Assembly (NCBI GenBank): GCA_030248225.1 | Contig: JASANE010019435.1 | Span: 1 to 64,000, forward strand | DNA from: Trileptium ribeirensis | Lineage: Eukaryota > Nematoda > Enoplea > Enoplida > Thoracostomopsidae | Reading direction: 5' to 3' | DNA length: 64,000 nt | Shown: one piece after another, positions 10,216 through 22,700 of the stretch | Position numbering within the stretch: position 1 is the stretch's first letter | Layout of the letters: each line of letters starts with the position of its first letter | Program-made: the position numbers and the translations under genes | Notes under the pieces: model-generated | Databases searched by the model: none | What the model was told of the DNA's origin: nothing | Seen by the model: the letters and a program-made list of their open reading frames with translations, nothing else

Positions 10216-13200
10216 TAGATTCTGATCTTCTTCTTGTTGTATTGTTTTTTTAATCAAACACATTTGCTAACTATTCGAGATTTACTTTACAGAGTGTAGT
10301 ATCTTAATGAATTAAGTACTATGCTTTGATTTTGTAACAATCTATTGTTGAAATACAGACGAAATTATTTCCTTTTCGAATATCAGACTGAATTGATGTT
10401 GCAAATATATCTGCAATAAATAACATTTATTGTTGAACATCGCTTAACACCTAAAATTTATTACATAAAATAATACATAAATGTTTGCAAGTATAGCAAC
10501 AAATTAAACCATACGTGTCGACGGTGCGTCAGGTCATAAGGGGTAGATGTGGGCGGACCGGTTGTGAATTGTTAAAATTTTTTTAGGAATTTTCCCAGTT
10601 TTGCTAAAATTTCCACCAATCGTTTCCAAAGAAGTTTTTTTATTTCCCCTTTTTTAATTTAAACCAAGTTTAAGCCAATTTAAACCCAGTTTTTTCTAAT
10701 TTTTACTCCACTTTCGCTAAAAAATTGTTTACGCGCGGCGGCCGCTGGCGCCCTCAGAGATAGCTTTGGCTTAAGGACCGACCCTTAGCGGATGGGGGTT
10801 ACACCCCACATCCTATCGACACCTATGATTTCAACGTTTTTGTACGATGTTTTATTTGATAAAATTAAAATAGAAAACCAGTAAACACCAGGGATATATC
10901 TAATTAGGGTTCTGACATATTTCAAAAATTTTAAGGTTTAAATCTACCTTGATCAATGATTGTTTACGTTTTTCTTGATCGAATCATTGTTAGTGGTTTG
11001 AGCTGGTCATTCGATAAATGCTATGTTTCCCAACGGTCCCAGCATCTTGTAGTCAGACGAGTGATATTTATTCATGTTATATATGATGCTGATTCTTTTA
11101 TTAATATATACATGTGAATGTTGATATACATTTACAACATAAAAATGCATTAATGTAATTCATTACAACATTCGAATACATAGATTGGAGCATCATTTGC
11201 AGTATGTAATGTGTTGGGATCATAAAATTTTACAACCAACCACCCTAAAAATTTAGTGTTTGGCTTTTGCGTGCCACATATATAAAGTCTGTTTACTACG
11301 GCGAACAGGGTATAATTTATGTGTTTTATATCGTCTAAGATTGAGCTAATAGGCTCAATGTCGAGTTTGTTTATCCACGAGGCTTGGGCGATTTTGGGCG
11401 GGTGCGAGTAGCAAAAGTGAGTTAAACATTTATGCTTCTGCTGTTTATGCAGAGGAGTCGCCTGGACTTACGGAAAAGGGAGAGGTGGGGCGGATCTAGT
11501 CCCACTGACATTTGAGTTGAGATGATATAGAAACATTTGTGATGCAGTTAATCCTTCTTAAGCAGTCTTTCGACGACCTGACAAAGGCACAACACAATGG
11601 AAAGGCGAATGAAAGGAAAAGGTCTAGTCCCCGCGCCCGCTGTCTCCCTCCACCCCGGCTACTCCCATGTGTATATGATTTGTTGACTGTTTGACAGCTA
11701 ACGTACGCGAATGGAGGGAGCTTGTTCGTTGTCGTGCACTGTGTTTATATAAACAATTTTATTGGAGTCTGTTTTCGTCGTTTTTAGGGTTTTATAAATA
11801 TATATGCATTGATTCGAATTTGTCACAGAGTCACTCTTGGAAATAGTCAAAGCCATTTGCACACATATATACGTATGGGTACGATGCTAATCTTTATTAT
11901 TAGTCTCACCAAGATTTTAATAGTATACAAGTCTTGTAAAATTGTGTTTTATATACCAAGTTAATTAACCAAGAGAGTTTATTATTATATTTTATTGCAT
12001 GATAATAATTTAAAGTTTTAAAATATTTGTTGGACGTAAGATAGCGTCGCAGGACACCGTGGAAATTTTGAGTTTTATTAAAGAACACGGCCAAACACAA
12101 GCTTGGGTGACTAATATATGTGCGGGCTTCGCCATCTCCGGTATTTTAAAGTCTTGCCGAAACTGCGGTCGTTATAGTCATTGTAAGGTATAGATTACGT
12201 CTAAGGACGACTTCCAACCGAACCCCCACATTAAGCTATGTTTAGCTAATATTTAACTTAACTTGGGCCGCTCAGTTTATAACGGCTGAAAATGTCCGCG
12301 CCAAGTCGTTTGGTCTATGTCCTATTGCTATGTGGTAGGATTGGCTTGAAAGCTAATCATGGTGTTCAGCTGGATAATGTTATCTCATTTGGAATTTATT
12401 GTTTCGGGTGATTTATGATGCTTATTCTAGCAAGACTGTTCGGATATTTAGCTTCTTGAAAAGAAACGTAGTCATATTTCTCAAAATAATACATATATGT
12501 ACCTCGGTGTACACTACACTAAGATAAGGCCCTTATATAGCCCCTACACGAAGCCTAATACTAAGAGAGTCGGGAGTAGCTGCCGCCCCGGACCAACCCT
12601 GTATTAAGCTGTTCTTTTTTAATAATATAACGTCATACCCATCACCTTCATTTGGGCCCGCCTTTTAATGAATTGTTTGTGCACAATTTTTATGGAACAT
12701 GTTTTTGTAATTTTATGGCTTAGCGTTGTGTGATTTCGTAGCTTAAACTTCAAGGTGCGGTCTGATACACAGTGTTTCGGTGTTGATCATATCAATCGGC
12801 AATCAGATGCGTAAATGACTTTTGCCTGATATGTAGTTCTCAAAGGATGGACCTAAGAACAGGCTGTTTGTTACCTGTTTGATAGACTAGTCTTTTTAGC
12901 TTCATCCAGGCCTGCTTGGGTGAACCTACATATTGTGATTATACTTATGCGGGGAATATTTGCACCGGCTTCTTAAAACAAAGGTAACAACAATCAATGA
13001 CGATTTTCTTAGAACCGTGTGTTACACCCAGAATGCAATACATTAACGTAATTTTGTTGTATGATGCGACTGCTGAATTTTATGCAAATTACCTTCTGAT
13101 ATTTTGCCAGTAGAAACTTTGAAAACACGCAGTGATTGTCGAAAAATATATACTACATTGGGTGAAAATTGTTGAATTGAACAGTAATCTTTGGAATCAT

Positions 13201-13454
13201 GTTAAGTTAACTCGTCGTCCTTATCGTAGCGTCTCAGGTTTTCCCCTTCAATTGTGTCAAGCTCAACAGGGTGTTATTTCCCCGCCGACTTCGCGGTGCC
13301 CGTTCCTACCGTGTGATATTTTGCCTAAGCTTAAGGTGGGCTTCTAAATAAGCTTTAAATTTTCTTTTATTGTACTCCTGTCAAGTTCCTTCTCCCCTAC
13401 TGTTACAGAAAGGACATTACATGATCCTGTTTTATATTTCATCAGCACGTGGTT
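10216..13454. other. No gene seen
   Basis: Includes a pyrimidine/purine-biased stretch with repeated TTTAAACC-like units at about 10560-10720 and a GC-rich patch at 10730-10800. No domain is recognised in any frame. Confidence 0.6.
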
Positions 13455-13682
13455 TGATTGCTCTAACGCCGTAATGGCGGCAGCGCTATCAGGAGGCATT
13501 TTGTATTGTGACACTATGACTAAATATATTTTTGTAACATGGTCACGAAAATATATTTTGTCACAGTGTCACAATACAAAATGCCTCCTGATTGCTCTAA
13601 CGCCGTAATGGCGACAGTGCTATCAGGAGGCATTTTGTATTGTGATTGACAAAATATATTTGTGTGACCATGTTACAAAAAC
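13455..13682. repeat. Hairpin repeat with tandem half-unit, arm 1
   Basis: 13488-13592 is a near-perfect palindrome beginning ATCAGGAGGCATTTTGTATT and ending in its reverse complement. It is preceded and followed by CTCTAACGCCGTAATGGCG, and a further half-unit with ATCAGGAGGCATTTTG runs to 13682. The layout is a foldback MITE with a repeated subterminal unit of about 131 bp. Confidence 0.82.
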
Positions 13683-13690
13683 AAATTAAC

Positions 13691-13800
13691 CAGGGGCGTC
13701 TCCAAGCCACCGCTTTTTGTTGACAAACGTAAAAAAATTAACTGACTGGTTTATAACAAACCGAATGTGAACGACCGCCGCTCATTACTTTAAGAGCTTA
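13691..13800. repeat. Short direct repeat, copy 1
   Basis: Begins CCAGGGGCGTCTCCAAGCC and contains AAACGTAAAAAAATTAACTG and AACCGAATGTGAACGAC. It matches 15288-15392 in the same orientation. The GGGGCG-type start is common at DNA transposon ends, but no family is assigned. Confidence 0.45.
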
Positions 13801-14559
13801 CGACGCTTTTCTAAGTAACTCTCATTTATGAAATGCTCGTTCGACACTTTAGTTGTAATTGTTCCATTGCTGGGTTGTACATAGTAACGATATTATTCAA
13901 TAGAGATTCTAATTTAGGCATATATAGTGTATTACTGAGCCAATCTGAGATCAACGACCGACATAACTGTTTGCAATGATTCATTAAGAGCCTTGTCCAA
14001 GAGCTATCTATGAGAGATCAGCCTAGTGGATCTGGAAAAGCTGGGACGCCAGATTATAAGTTTATTGAGTCCCTTTCATTTATTCTACACAACTTTATTA
14101 GTTCATTTTCATTGATATATACTTGTATTTCATCAAATTTTTTGTTTACACAATTTATACAAGTTCTTAAATTAAAAATTTATATAAAACATTGTATATA
14201 AGCGTTTTTAACGCATTTTGTCTGTGATTAGTCGATCAGACCAATGATTATCGCTACTACATTGTTAGCACTAATCGGCGGTTACTGCAGCAGTTCTGGA
14301 TTCATTGCTGCTGGTTTACAATATATCATAATCCTCGGTTGACGGTCAGCGTAGGCATGTGAATTGAATTGTTTTTGGCGAAGCGTGCCTTGCTTGTGAT
14401 TTGATCGGCGGATGCGACGGCATAGAGATGACAGTGTTCTAAGCATGGCCACGGCAGACCTCTACTAGTTCATTGTAATTTTCCATGGGTTCCGTTACCT
14501 TCGAACTTAGAATGTTCTCTAAAGTGGTTCTTGATTCAAACAAAACACACCCATCAGAT

Positions 14560-15048
14560 TAATCCCCGATCTCTGTTCACCGTAGGCTAAAACGGGATGT
14601 CATGGAACCCGAATATCGAAAATGGTTGGAATTGCGTTTTCCACCTAGACTATATATCGTTGGCACCGGGAGCGTAAAAGTCGTTTCAGGCTCCAGGAAT
14701 TGGGTCAACAGTTGATATTTCTGCTCCTGTGTGAAATGGCAGATGGACCTGCGTACCACACCATATCCCACTGCTTCGGATCACTGCCTGACCTATTAGT
14801 GTCTCAGGGAAAGGTTGTCCTACACTAATGAGAGGTCCTTCAATTCGACTGCTTGCCGTGGTTGTTATAGCTGAAGATTGCTGCGGCTCATCCGACACCT
14901 CGGAAGTCGTTTCAGCATTTTCGCACGCTCCTGGGCATGACGTTGACCCTTCCGTGAGGTCAAGAGCTGTTGCAGAGCTTTGAGGAATAAAATTAGAAAG
15001 GAGGTCTTCTTGACGTTTCCTGGCGTAGGAGCCTCGTTAGATGACAGT
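14560..15048 (-). mobile_element. Possible Ty3/gypsy-like protease remnant, arm 1
   Basis: A minus-strand open stretch of about 105 codons ends in WCGTQVHLPFHTGAEISTVDP. This resembles the retrotransposon aspartic protease motif with DTGAE, here HTGAE. A following frame has LAYGEQRSGINL, comparable to the 'TYGE..L.L' segment after the protease. Upstream is a Ser/Thr/Glu-rich, gag-like tail. The remnant has lost the catalytic Asp and has stops. It is mirrored at about 47447-47935. Confidence 0.4.
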
Positions 15049-15287
15049 TTATACGAAATTTGCTAATATACTTTGTGTGCGCGATAAGAATTCGAAGGTA
15101 AGCAATAAAGTTATTAAAAATGATAAACATTTTAAAACTATATCATTATAATGAAATGGAGGGATTGGTGTCGTGTTGTGGATTATGTGCGCCTCAATTT
15201 GTAAGACCGTGATCACGTATCTTCTCCTATCGAAAAATCCTGTGCCTTGGTTTGCAGAAGCTACCTTATATGTAGTCCGGGACGCCG

Positions 15288-15392
15288 CAGGGGCGGCCCT
15301 CCGTATGCGTATTCACTAGCATCGCAGTGGCAAACGTGAAAAAAATTAACTAGTGCGGTTACAACTAAACGAATGTAATCGACTGGCTCAGG
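15288..15392. repeat. Short direct repeat, copy 2
   Basis: Begins GCAGGGGCGGCCCTCC and contains AAACGTGAAAAAAATTAACT and AACGAATGTAATCGAC, aligned with copy 1 at 13691. A reverse-oriented start (GGCGCCCCTGGGCC) occurs at 17080-17095. Confidence 0.45.
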
Positions 15393-16664
15393 AAACTTTT
15401 GTCGGCCCCTCCCACTTTGGAAGAGCTAACGATACTCCCGTGTGTGTATTATAATTTTCTGCCTGTTTCTTCCTTCAGTATATTTTTATTATCGACTCTT
15501 TCTATAACGTATTGGCAGCACGCCATGATAGAGGTTCGGAGGTAACTTAGCTCATATTTTACTACGGATGCATCTCTTATACCGTTATAGTGGTGCTTAA
15601 ACTGTGAGTGATTAATTGGCCCCAACTTTCAACACCTTTTATACACATATGATCTCTCGCCAATGACCCGCGTAAAACGTGAAATAAATATAATATAAAA
15701 GTGTTTGTACCAATGAAGTCATGTAAGGTGGGTGTCGTTAGCGGCATATTGCTTTTATCTTTAGTTTGACTGAAATTTTAAATTTTAGTCGCTATCATAT
15801 TGTAAAGTGTCATCCGAAGGGTACTGTCGTGGGGTAAATGATAAAATATAAGTTGATGATTAATGGCAATATTTTGCTTATATATGTGAGCTGCCGCGAC
15901 ATTGACACAGAAATACAGAACTGCCTTAGGGAAGGTTTGCGTTTGCGCGGTCTACTATCTCTTCGGCGCTTAACACAATTTGTTGACTAACAATATGATA
16001 GAACAGAATGGTACGGTGTATTGTAGAAAAATTATGCACAACAGTATACAGGAGGCATAGAATTTGGTCGTATCGAATGTAATCTGAACACGGCCGTAGC
16101 GTTTGATAACGTTTTGCGTAAGTAAGATGCAATGGATTCGAAAACAATGCACGTAGCTGCTCGGTGGTTATATACAAGAAATATAAGTCGTAGTTTTGTG
16201 GAATTTCTAGCTTATCAAATTTGACCGGAAATTATTTTCGAATTGAACTAATGGTCTGCAGTGGCCAACTGGTGGGAAGTGGAGATATGTTTGTTCTCAA
16301 CAACCCGAACGCATTGCTGTGATTTCATCGTAATCGTAATTGGTACCGCAGCAGCAGCTGTTTCATATGAAAACTTAATACAATATATAGTTGTAGTATC
16401 GCCTGCATTTATTAAGACGCATTTGCACGTTCTTTTTGCCGAATTGAAAAAAGTGTCATTTGACGGATTCGCACGAGTAAGCTGTGCAACCGCGCCTACA
16501 AATCAGTGAATAAATCAAAAGCCGTGCTGCAACTAACTACCTTGGTAACATGGTTGTGGCATAGTGTTGTATGATATATGCTATATACCTGCAAGTTGGC
16601 CCGAACCGAAAAATTTCCTCAGGTTGCATCACTACACTTGTTCAAATATATTTTGTATTTGTAG
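15393..16664. other. Region where the semaphorin 5' exons would be expected; none found
   Basis: Open frames at 15926-16177 (minus) and 16261-16509 (plus) are identical in both arms, but the surrounding non-coding sequence is equally identical. I found no signal peptide followed by a phase-1 donor. The 5' exons may lie further upstream, across long introns. Confidence 0.5.
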
Positions 16665-16798
16665 GTTCTTCCGGACATCGTTTTTTCCAAAGTGGCGACC
16701 GTTATTTCAAATTATTACAACTCGACGGACCGTCGCTGCTTGTCGGAGCACGCGATGCTGTGTACAATCTAAGTAGTACCGATTTGTCGCTGCAACAG
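16665..16798 (+). CDS. Sema1a: Semaphorin exon: start of Sema domain
   Basis: The acceptor is TTTGTAG and the donor CAG/GTTTGT. The exon begins with the last two bases of a codon and ends in phase 0. It encodes DRYFKLLQLD followed by LLVGARDAVYNLSSTDLS, the classic first blade of the Sema domain. The exon upstream must end after the first base of a codon. This exon is identical in arm 2 (45699-45832). Confidence 0.93.
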
Positions 16799-19700
16799 GT
16801 TTGTCTATATTCGTTACCGTAAGTAGTAAAGTTTGGCCAAAAAATAATCGCGTACCGAGAGCATGTATCATCAGCCACCAGCGGCAATATTACACATTGA
16901 CTTGACACGAACTTCTTACAAAGGTTATTAGTGCTATTTTAGTTTGTAATATGGCAAAGTGTAAACTACAATATCTCGCAAGATTTTCAAGAGGGGGGAT
17001 CATTCACATTCATTTTCTTATAACCCCGTCTGTCAAATTTTTCATACTGGTCAGCTAAAATAGGAGGTCCTCTTTTGCGGCGCCCCTGGGCCGAATACTG
17101 ATCAACGAAGAGGTCGTTTTAGGGGTTGGGGATTTGCGGATAGATATTGACCCCTTCCCTTATTCCCGAACCCAAGGTACATATAGAGTTATCCTACTGA
17201 AGCACATTTCAGCTGGCAGTAAAATTCGGTATCTCAAAATAAGTGACAGCCGGTTGGATAACAGCATCATTGAATTAGTTTCATTGTGTATCGGAGTTAG
17301 TTGCAGCTACTAAGCCTGATCTCTGACATATAATAGCGAAAAACTAACGCTGCAAACGGAAACATTTGCTTAGTTATATGTCACCAAGCGTCTACTACCC
17401 AATAATATACAATTCATTTGACATAATCAATTTCCTCTTCTGTTAATAATTACAGTTACTTTTAAATTTATTAACATTTTCTGGCTACGATATCTAAATA
17501 AGCAGCCTCGTTCCAATGGCGTCGGTATTACACAATCACATGTGGTGTTTTTGGATAACTCAGGTCAGGATTGGATTGTCTATAATTGTTATTGTTAGTT
17601 GGTGACTGCTGCATTTGCTCGGGTAACATCATATTTTCGATTCCACAATCGTGTGTTAGGATTAGATCCATGTAGATATATGTAGCTGTAAGTGGAAGAA
17701 TATATTTTGTTAATAAACGTGTACATATGGTAGCATTTTAGCGGATTCTCAGTACTCAAGTTTGCTTCGGCGTCTGCTTTCTGTCGGCAGACGGTGTTGA
17801 ACGCTGTAAACGGGCGCATCTTTTATGGCTATTTTTGCGTCAAATCTCCTACTAAGCTTATTACCGAACGGAAAGCTAGCTACTCCTATATAATATAGTC
17901 GGTGTCAAAGTTTGTGTTTGGTTAAACTTTGAATAATTTATTGCACATTGCGTGCATACATATATAGCAACCAAAAATGTTCATTAAAAAGATTAGAAGG
18001 GGGGACAAGTCCTACGACATGATTATATAATATTACTTTTCTAGACATTACTTGTGACTATGTAACATTCATGACTATGTTTCGGAATATTATATACTAT
18101 CCTGCGCTTTTGTCTGGCTTTTGCCAAAAAGGCGCGTAACAAATGTTTTTATTATTATTATTTTACATCTGACCTAGTAGTAAAATGAATATTGTTTGCC
18201 CAAACATTTTAGGAATGGTAACGGTTTGGACTGTAGATGTTTTGCTGGGCTCGGAATGTCAAGACTCTTTTAGACCCGGTTCCTCCTATCGGATGTAACG
18301 TAACGTTGAATCTCCATTCAATAGCTTTATAATATACGTTTCAGTATACCACTAGTTAGCGGTATACTGCACAGCTTACGGCGTGGCGTTGCTCCGCGCT
18401 TACATATTGTTCGATTCGATCTGATTTGTTGTCACATTGTATTCGATCCGATTCGACCTAATCTTGCGTATACACTTCTACTGTGTGATTGTATTTTTCA
18501 CAAGGCATCATTGTATTGTGATGCGATAAAACCGGGTATACACTGTCTGATCGAATCGGTTGGAATGCGAACGCTCGATGTTCAATATGATTGCAAGTGG
18601 GATTCGATGGGACGCAGTGTGCGCACTCCCCTATGAGTAGCGAGATATCCCACTATATCCTTCACGGACGAATAAGATTTCTACGATTTCTGCGTGAAAA
18701 ATATGCCAATCCTATTTAGTGGAACAAGGAAATATTCTAATTGAGTCTTACTGTCACAATAAAATAAACATTCAAACTAAGCGTATATTTTTAGGTCCTT
18801 GATTGGCCTTCAACGCCTGATGGGATCACTCAGTGCAAATACAATGGAAAATCTGACGTACGCTTTAATATGTTGTTACATGTATATACATTGTGTTTTT
18901 AATTCGTAGCGAATAAAACAAGAAAGGGTTCGTACGGCTCGAACATATTATATATATACTGATACTGAGCTATGTGCTGTTGCGAAATTGATATATTTAT
19001 GGACATCATGCTGGCCATTCAGTAAATGTGCGCAAGCATAAGTCGTCATGTACATGCAGTTAGATCATACATCCAATTCCCGTCGCATCGCGGTATAGGG
19101 TGGGTAGGCTACGGTGGGTAACCATATCCATAATTTAGCCGTAAAATTTATGTAGTTGGGGTGTATGGGAGGAGCGAAAATGGTTCAGGGGTGACCCTCC
19201 TACCCCTGTTGACACATATGAGTTAGATTAAAATACAAAAATGCCACCTTGTTTTGAGCAATGGTTCGTTGTCTGGTTTTCATTTAGGATTTCGCCTTGT
19301 TACAGCTTGATTGTGCGCTAAAGTATTCCCAATTTTTAATTCTGTATCATTTTAAACATACGCATGTAACATGAAGTTTTTTAAACCTATAAAAATATGC
19401 CGCTATAAGTTTTATTATTTACTCAGATTTATAATGGTGTTGTCAAAATTTGCTGTGACGACATTGTAAAATTTTGTTGCTTCATCACTTTTCTTATATG
19501 GTAGACAAACAGTCATAAATCCATTTTAACACCGAAAACTAATTAGTGTTCCATTATTATGGTTTTAGTATTAATAGCCAAATGTAGTGTGCAAGAATTA
19601 CTTGCTACCGGCAGTCCAGGATGTACTAAATGCGCCACTGATATGTAGTTTTGTTGCTGAGGTTTATGTATGAGGGATGTTAACTTGAACGAAGGTATGG

Positions 19701-22700
19701 TTCATCATAGTCAGATGTGTAGGTGCGAAGGAGGTTACCCTCCGTCCTACTGCAGCTGGAGCCCCCAATTGTGATGAAGAATAACTGTCTGAATAAATTT
19801 GAGCACTTTTGAAACTGCATCTATTGCATCAGTATGATAAATTTTAAAATCTCAATGTTCTTGCGAAGACAACAGTTTTAGATTTCACAAATTTTGCACG
19901 GCACAGTATTCTTATGACCCGAAGCCGAAAGCAAAATTTCATAAAAAATCATTTTTTGTATTACATGTAGGAAACATCTCTGAAATACCGTGGGTTTACC
20001 TTTTTGCTTTTTTAACGTCTCACCTTGATTACTCCCCACTATCATTATAACAGTTGGACATAAACTAATATAACTTGTGATGGCTTAAATTTCTCTTTGA
20101 GTTCGATTAAACTTGAACTTTTGCAATGGAAGGCGAAATGCTAGTTTTGCCTTCAGGACGTTAGAACGGGTTGAGGACGCCATATCAGAACGAACTGCGA
20201 ACAAGGTGGCAGAGGAGGCAGCTTCCCGCTCAGATTTTTGGTAAAGAAGAAGATTTTTGAGTATGTTGAAATTTTTTCTCAGTTAGGATAGGCCGCCATG
20301 CCTTTGAAAACATTGCATCGCTACAACTGTTATTGTAGGACGAATGTCACAACTATATTCGGGTAATTGTACGTCAGAAAAGCGGCAACCTTCTCGTCTG
20401 CGGTACCAATGCGTTTAAACCATTATGTCGCGAATACAGCTTGGATCATACAACACACGTTAGTTTATTTTTTCAATCATAGTTTCGACAACTAAACCAA
20501 ATTAGTGACTCTATGTTTTATATATATTGTAAATATTTTCATTAAAAAAGTTATCGTTTTCACGTCATCTACACTTAGAAAGGGAAAATGATCGCTTAGT
20601 GGAGAGACGGGACAATTATTTGTTTTTAAGGAATATACCAGTTGATATCCAAAAACTGTTGTAGAATGTTGTAGTCTATTAAATGTTCGTGGAATTTTAG
20701 GCTTGTAATACATCATGAAATTACTTGTCATTGAGTTTTTCATAGCGGAAACCAAATTACATATTATTTAAGCTTCACAAAGCAGTGTAATACAAATAAA
20801 ATACACCACTAAGTTTTAACATTATTTGAGGGAACGTTTGATTTCATATTCAAAATTTAGTTCGTTTAGATTTGAAATTTTTTATGTCTCGTTGAAGGAA
20901 ATTTTTGTATGTACTGCGTGCATAATTAACCGACACAATACTCTTCTTTTTTGACCAAAAATTTGATATATAGGTACCTAATATGTTTTATATGCTACTG
21001 TTACTTATGTGCTGCCGGAATCGTGTGCGAAGGTTTCAAACTACTGTTAATTGGAAAGATTAAAGTCGAAAGCGAAATGTTTCTTGTACTATATAATATA
21101 TTTATATTTGCAGTTCTTCTTATTTCATTTTTAGGATGAATGGCGGTATCAAATGCGTCGAGAATTTTCTGGCTATGCCATATCACCGTGGGATCCATAC
21201 CACAATTCGACATTTGTGTACTTACCCGAGCGTGACGAACTTTACGCGGCGACAGTATCCGATTTTACCGGCTCTGATCCGCTAATTTATCGAAAACCAC
21301 TAGCTGTTGATATCGGGAACGGTGGTTCGTCCTCGGATGATTCGAACGACAAAAGCAGCGAAGTGCGAACAATTCGAAACGACCTCAAATGCTTGAATGG
21401 TAAGCAACATGTAGTACTGATTTCACCATTCGGGTCTTTCCTAGAAGACCCCCTTCCAGCTCAAAATGTCAAATTTTAAAATTCAGCGGAGATTTTGGTA
21501 TCACTCAACTCAGCTTGAAGAATTGAGTCAGAATAATATATATATGGTGCACTTTGTCCGTATTTAGGAAAAAATACGGAAACATCAGCTATTCAATAAC
21601 AGTTATACAGTTATTATTGATTTCAATTTTAAGAAGCTTTGGGTTTGGTTATTAGTGTAGGTATTCGCCCTAAACATACATACTTTGTGTATATATTTAT
21701 TGCCGAGGTCGGTTGAGTGTGGTGTATCAAAAAATGAATATTTTATTTCGAGATTCAAGAAGTTTGTATTTTTTGGAATACTAGTTTTGTAGCACTTGTC
21801 AAAACAAATGGAAGATATGCAACATTTTTATGGATCTCGATCGCTTACTACACGATTTATTTTTTCTTATTAATTTACTTAAAGCTGTATTGTTGACTAC
21901 CCTGGCGCTAATTCATTAACAGTAATTAATTTTTGCGTCGCTCTGTTTCTATCTTCATTAGAACTATAACTGTTCGCTAACACTGTTCCAGATCCAAATT
22001 TCGTCTCCACAACCACCGATCGTGAACACGTCTATTTTTGGTTTCGCGAAATTGCAACCGAATATTCATCGTGTGGCAAGGGCGTCGCAGCGCGTGTGGG
22101 TCGAGTGTGTAAACGCGATCGTGGCGGCCCGCGTAATCACGTCGACACGTGGACAAGCTTTGTCAAAGCAAGGCTCAACTGTTCGATTCCAGGCGACTAT
22201 CCGTTTTATTTCGATGAACTACGTAAGGGTGATAACATATTTATGTCGATTCAATTATAATTAGTTGTTTCCTTGTTTTCTTGTAGCTATACGGACCGGT
22301 GCAGATGTGCTGCATGCTGCTATAAGTAATCAATTGCGCTTCAGCTAACCATAAGGATCAATGGGTACTTTTCAGTTTGTGCTTTATTGCATGGGCGCTA
22401 CGCAAAAAAATCTTGGGGGTAGGGGTGGGGTGGAGTATGAATTTCGACTCATTATGCGTTTATGTGTATATATACAGGTTTTTATGTTATACAGCTATAT
22501 GCTTGATCGTTTGGGCAGATCTCTAAAGGCCACCAGCATGGCCATTCTTCATTGAGATATATTTCTGGAAGGACACACCCCTCTTCCCCTCCCTCCATTG
22601 TTGGCGTCCTTGCTTTGTGCTACATTATATATATATATGTGTGTGTGTATTAGCAAAATTAGCTTTCTTCTAACACCAAAACAGGTTGATTTTATTACTT

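Noticed and set aside
15926..16177. 83-codon minus-strand frame also identical in arm 2
   Set aside because: Same reason as the 16261 frame; no recognisable protein features.
16261..16509. 82-codon open frame identical in both arms, suggesting a conserved small gene
   Set aside because: The surrounding non-coding sequence is just as identical between the arms here, so identity shows recent duplication or good polishing and not selection. No domain is visible.
22022..22264. 80-codon frame over a semaphorin exon
   Set aside because: It is an out-of-frame shadow of the true exon 21992-22222, whose correct frame gives clear Sema motifs.
22361..22555. 64-codon frame conserved in arm 2
   Set aside because: It lies within a semaphorin intron, resembles nothing, and is conserved only because the arms are copies.
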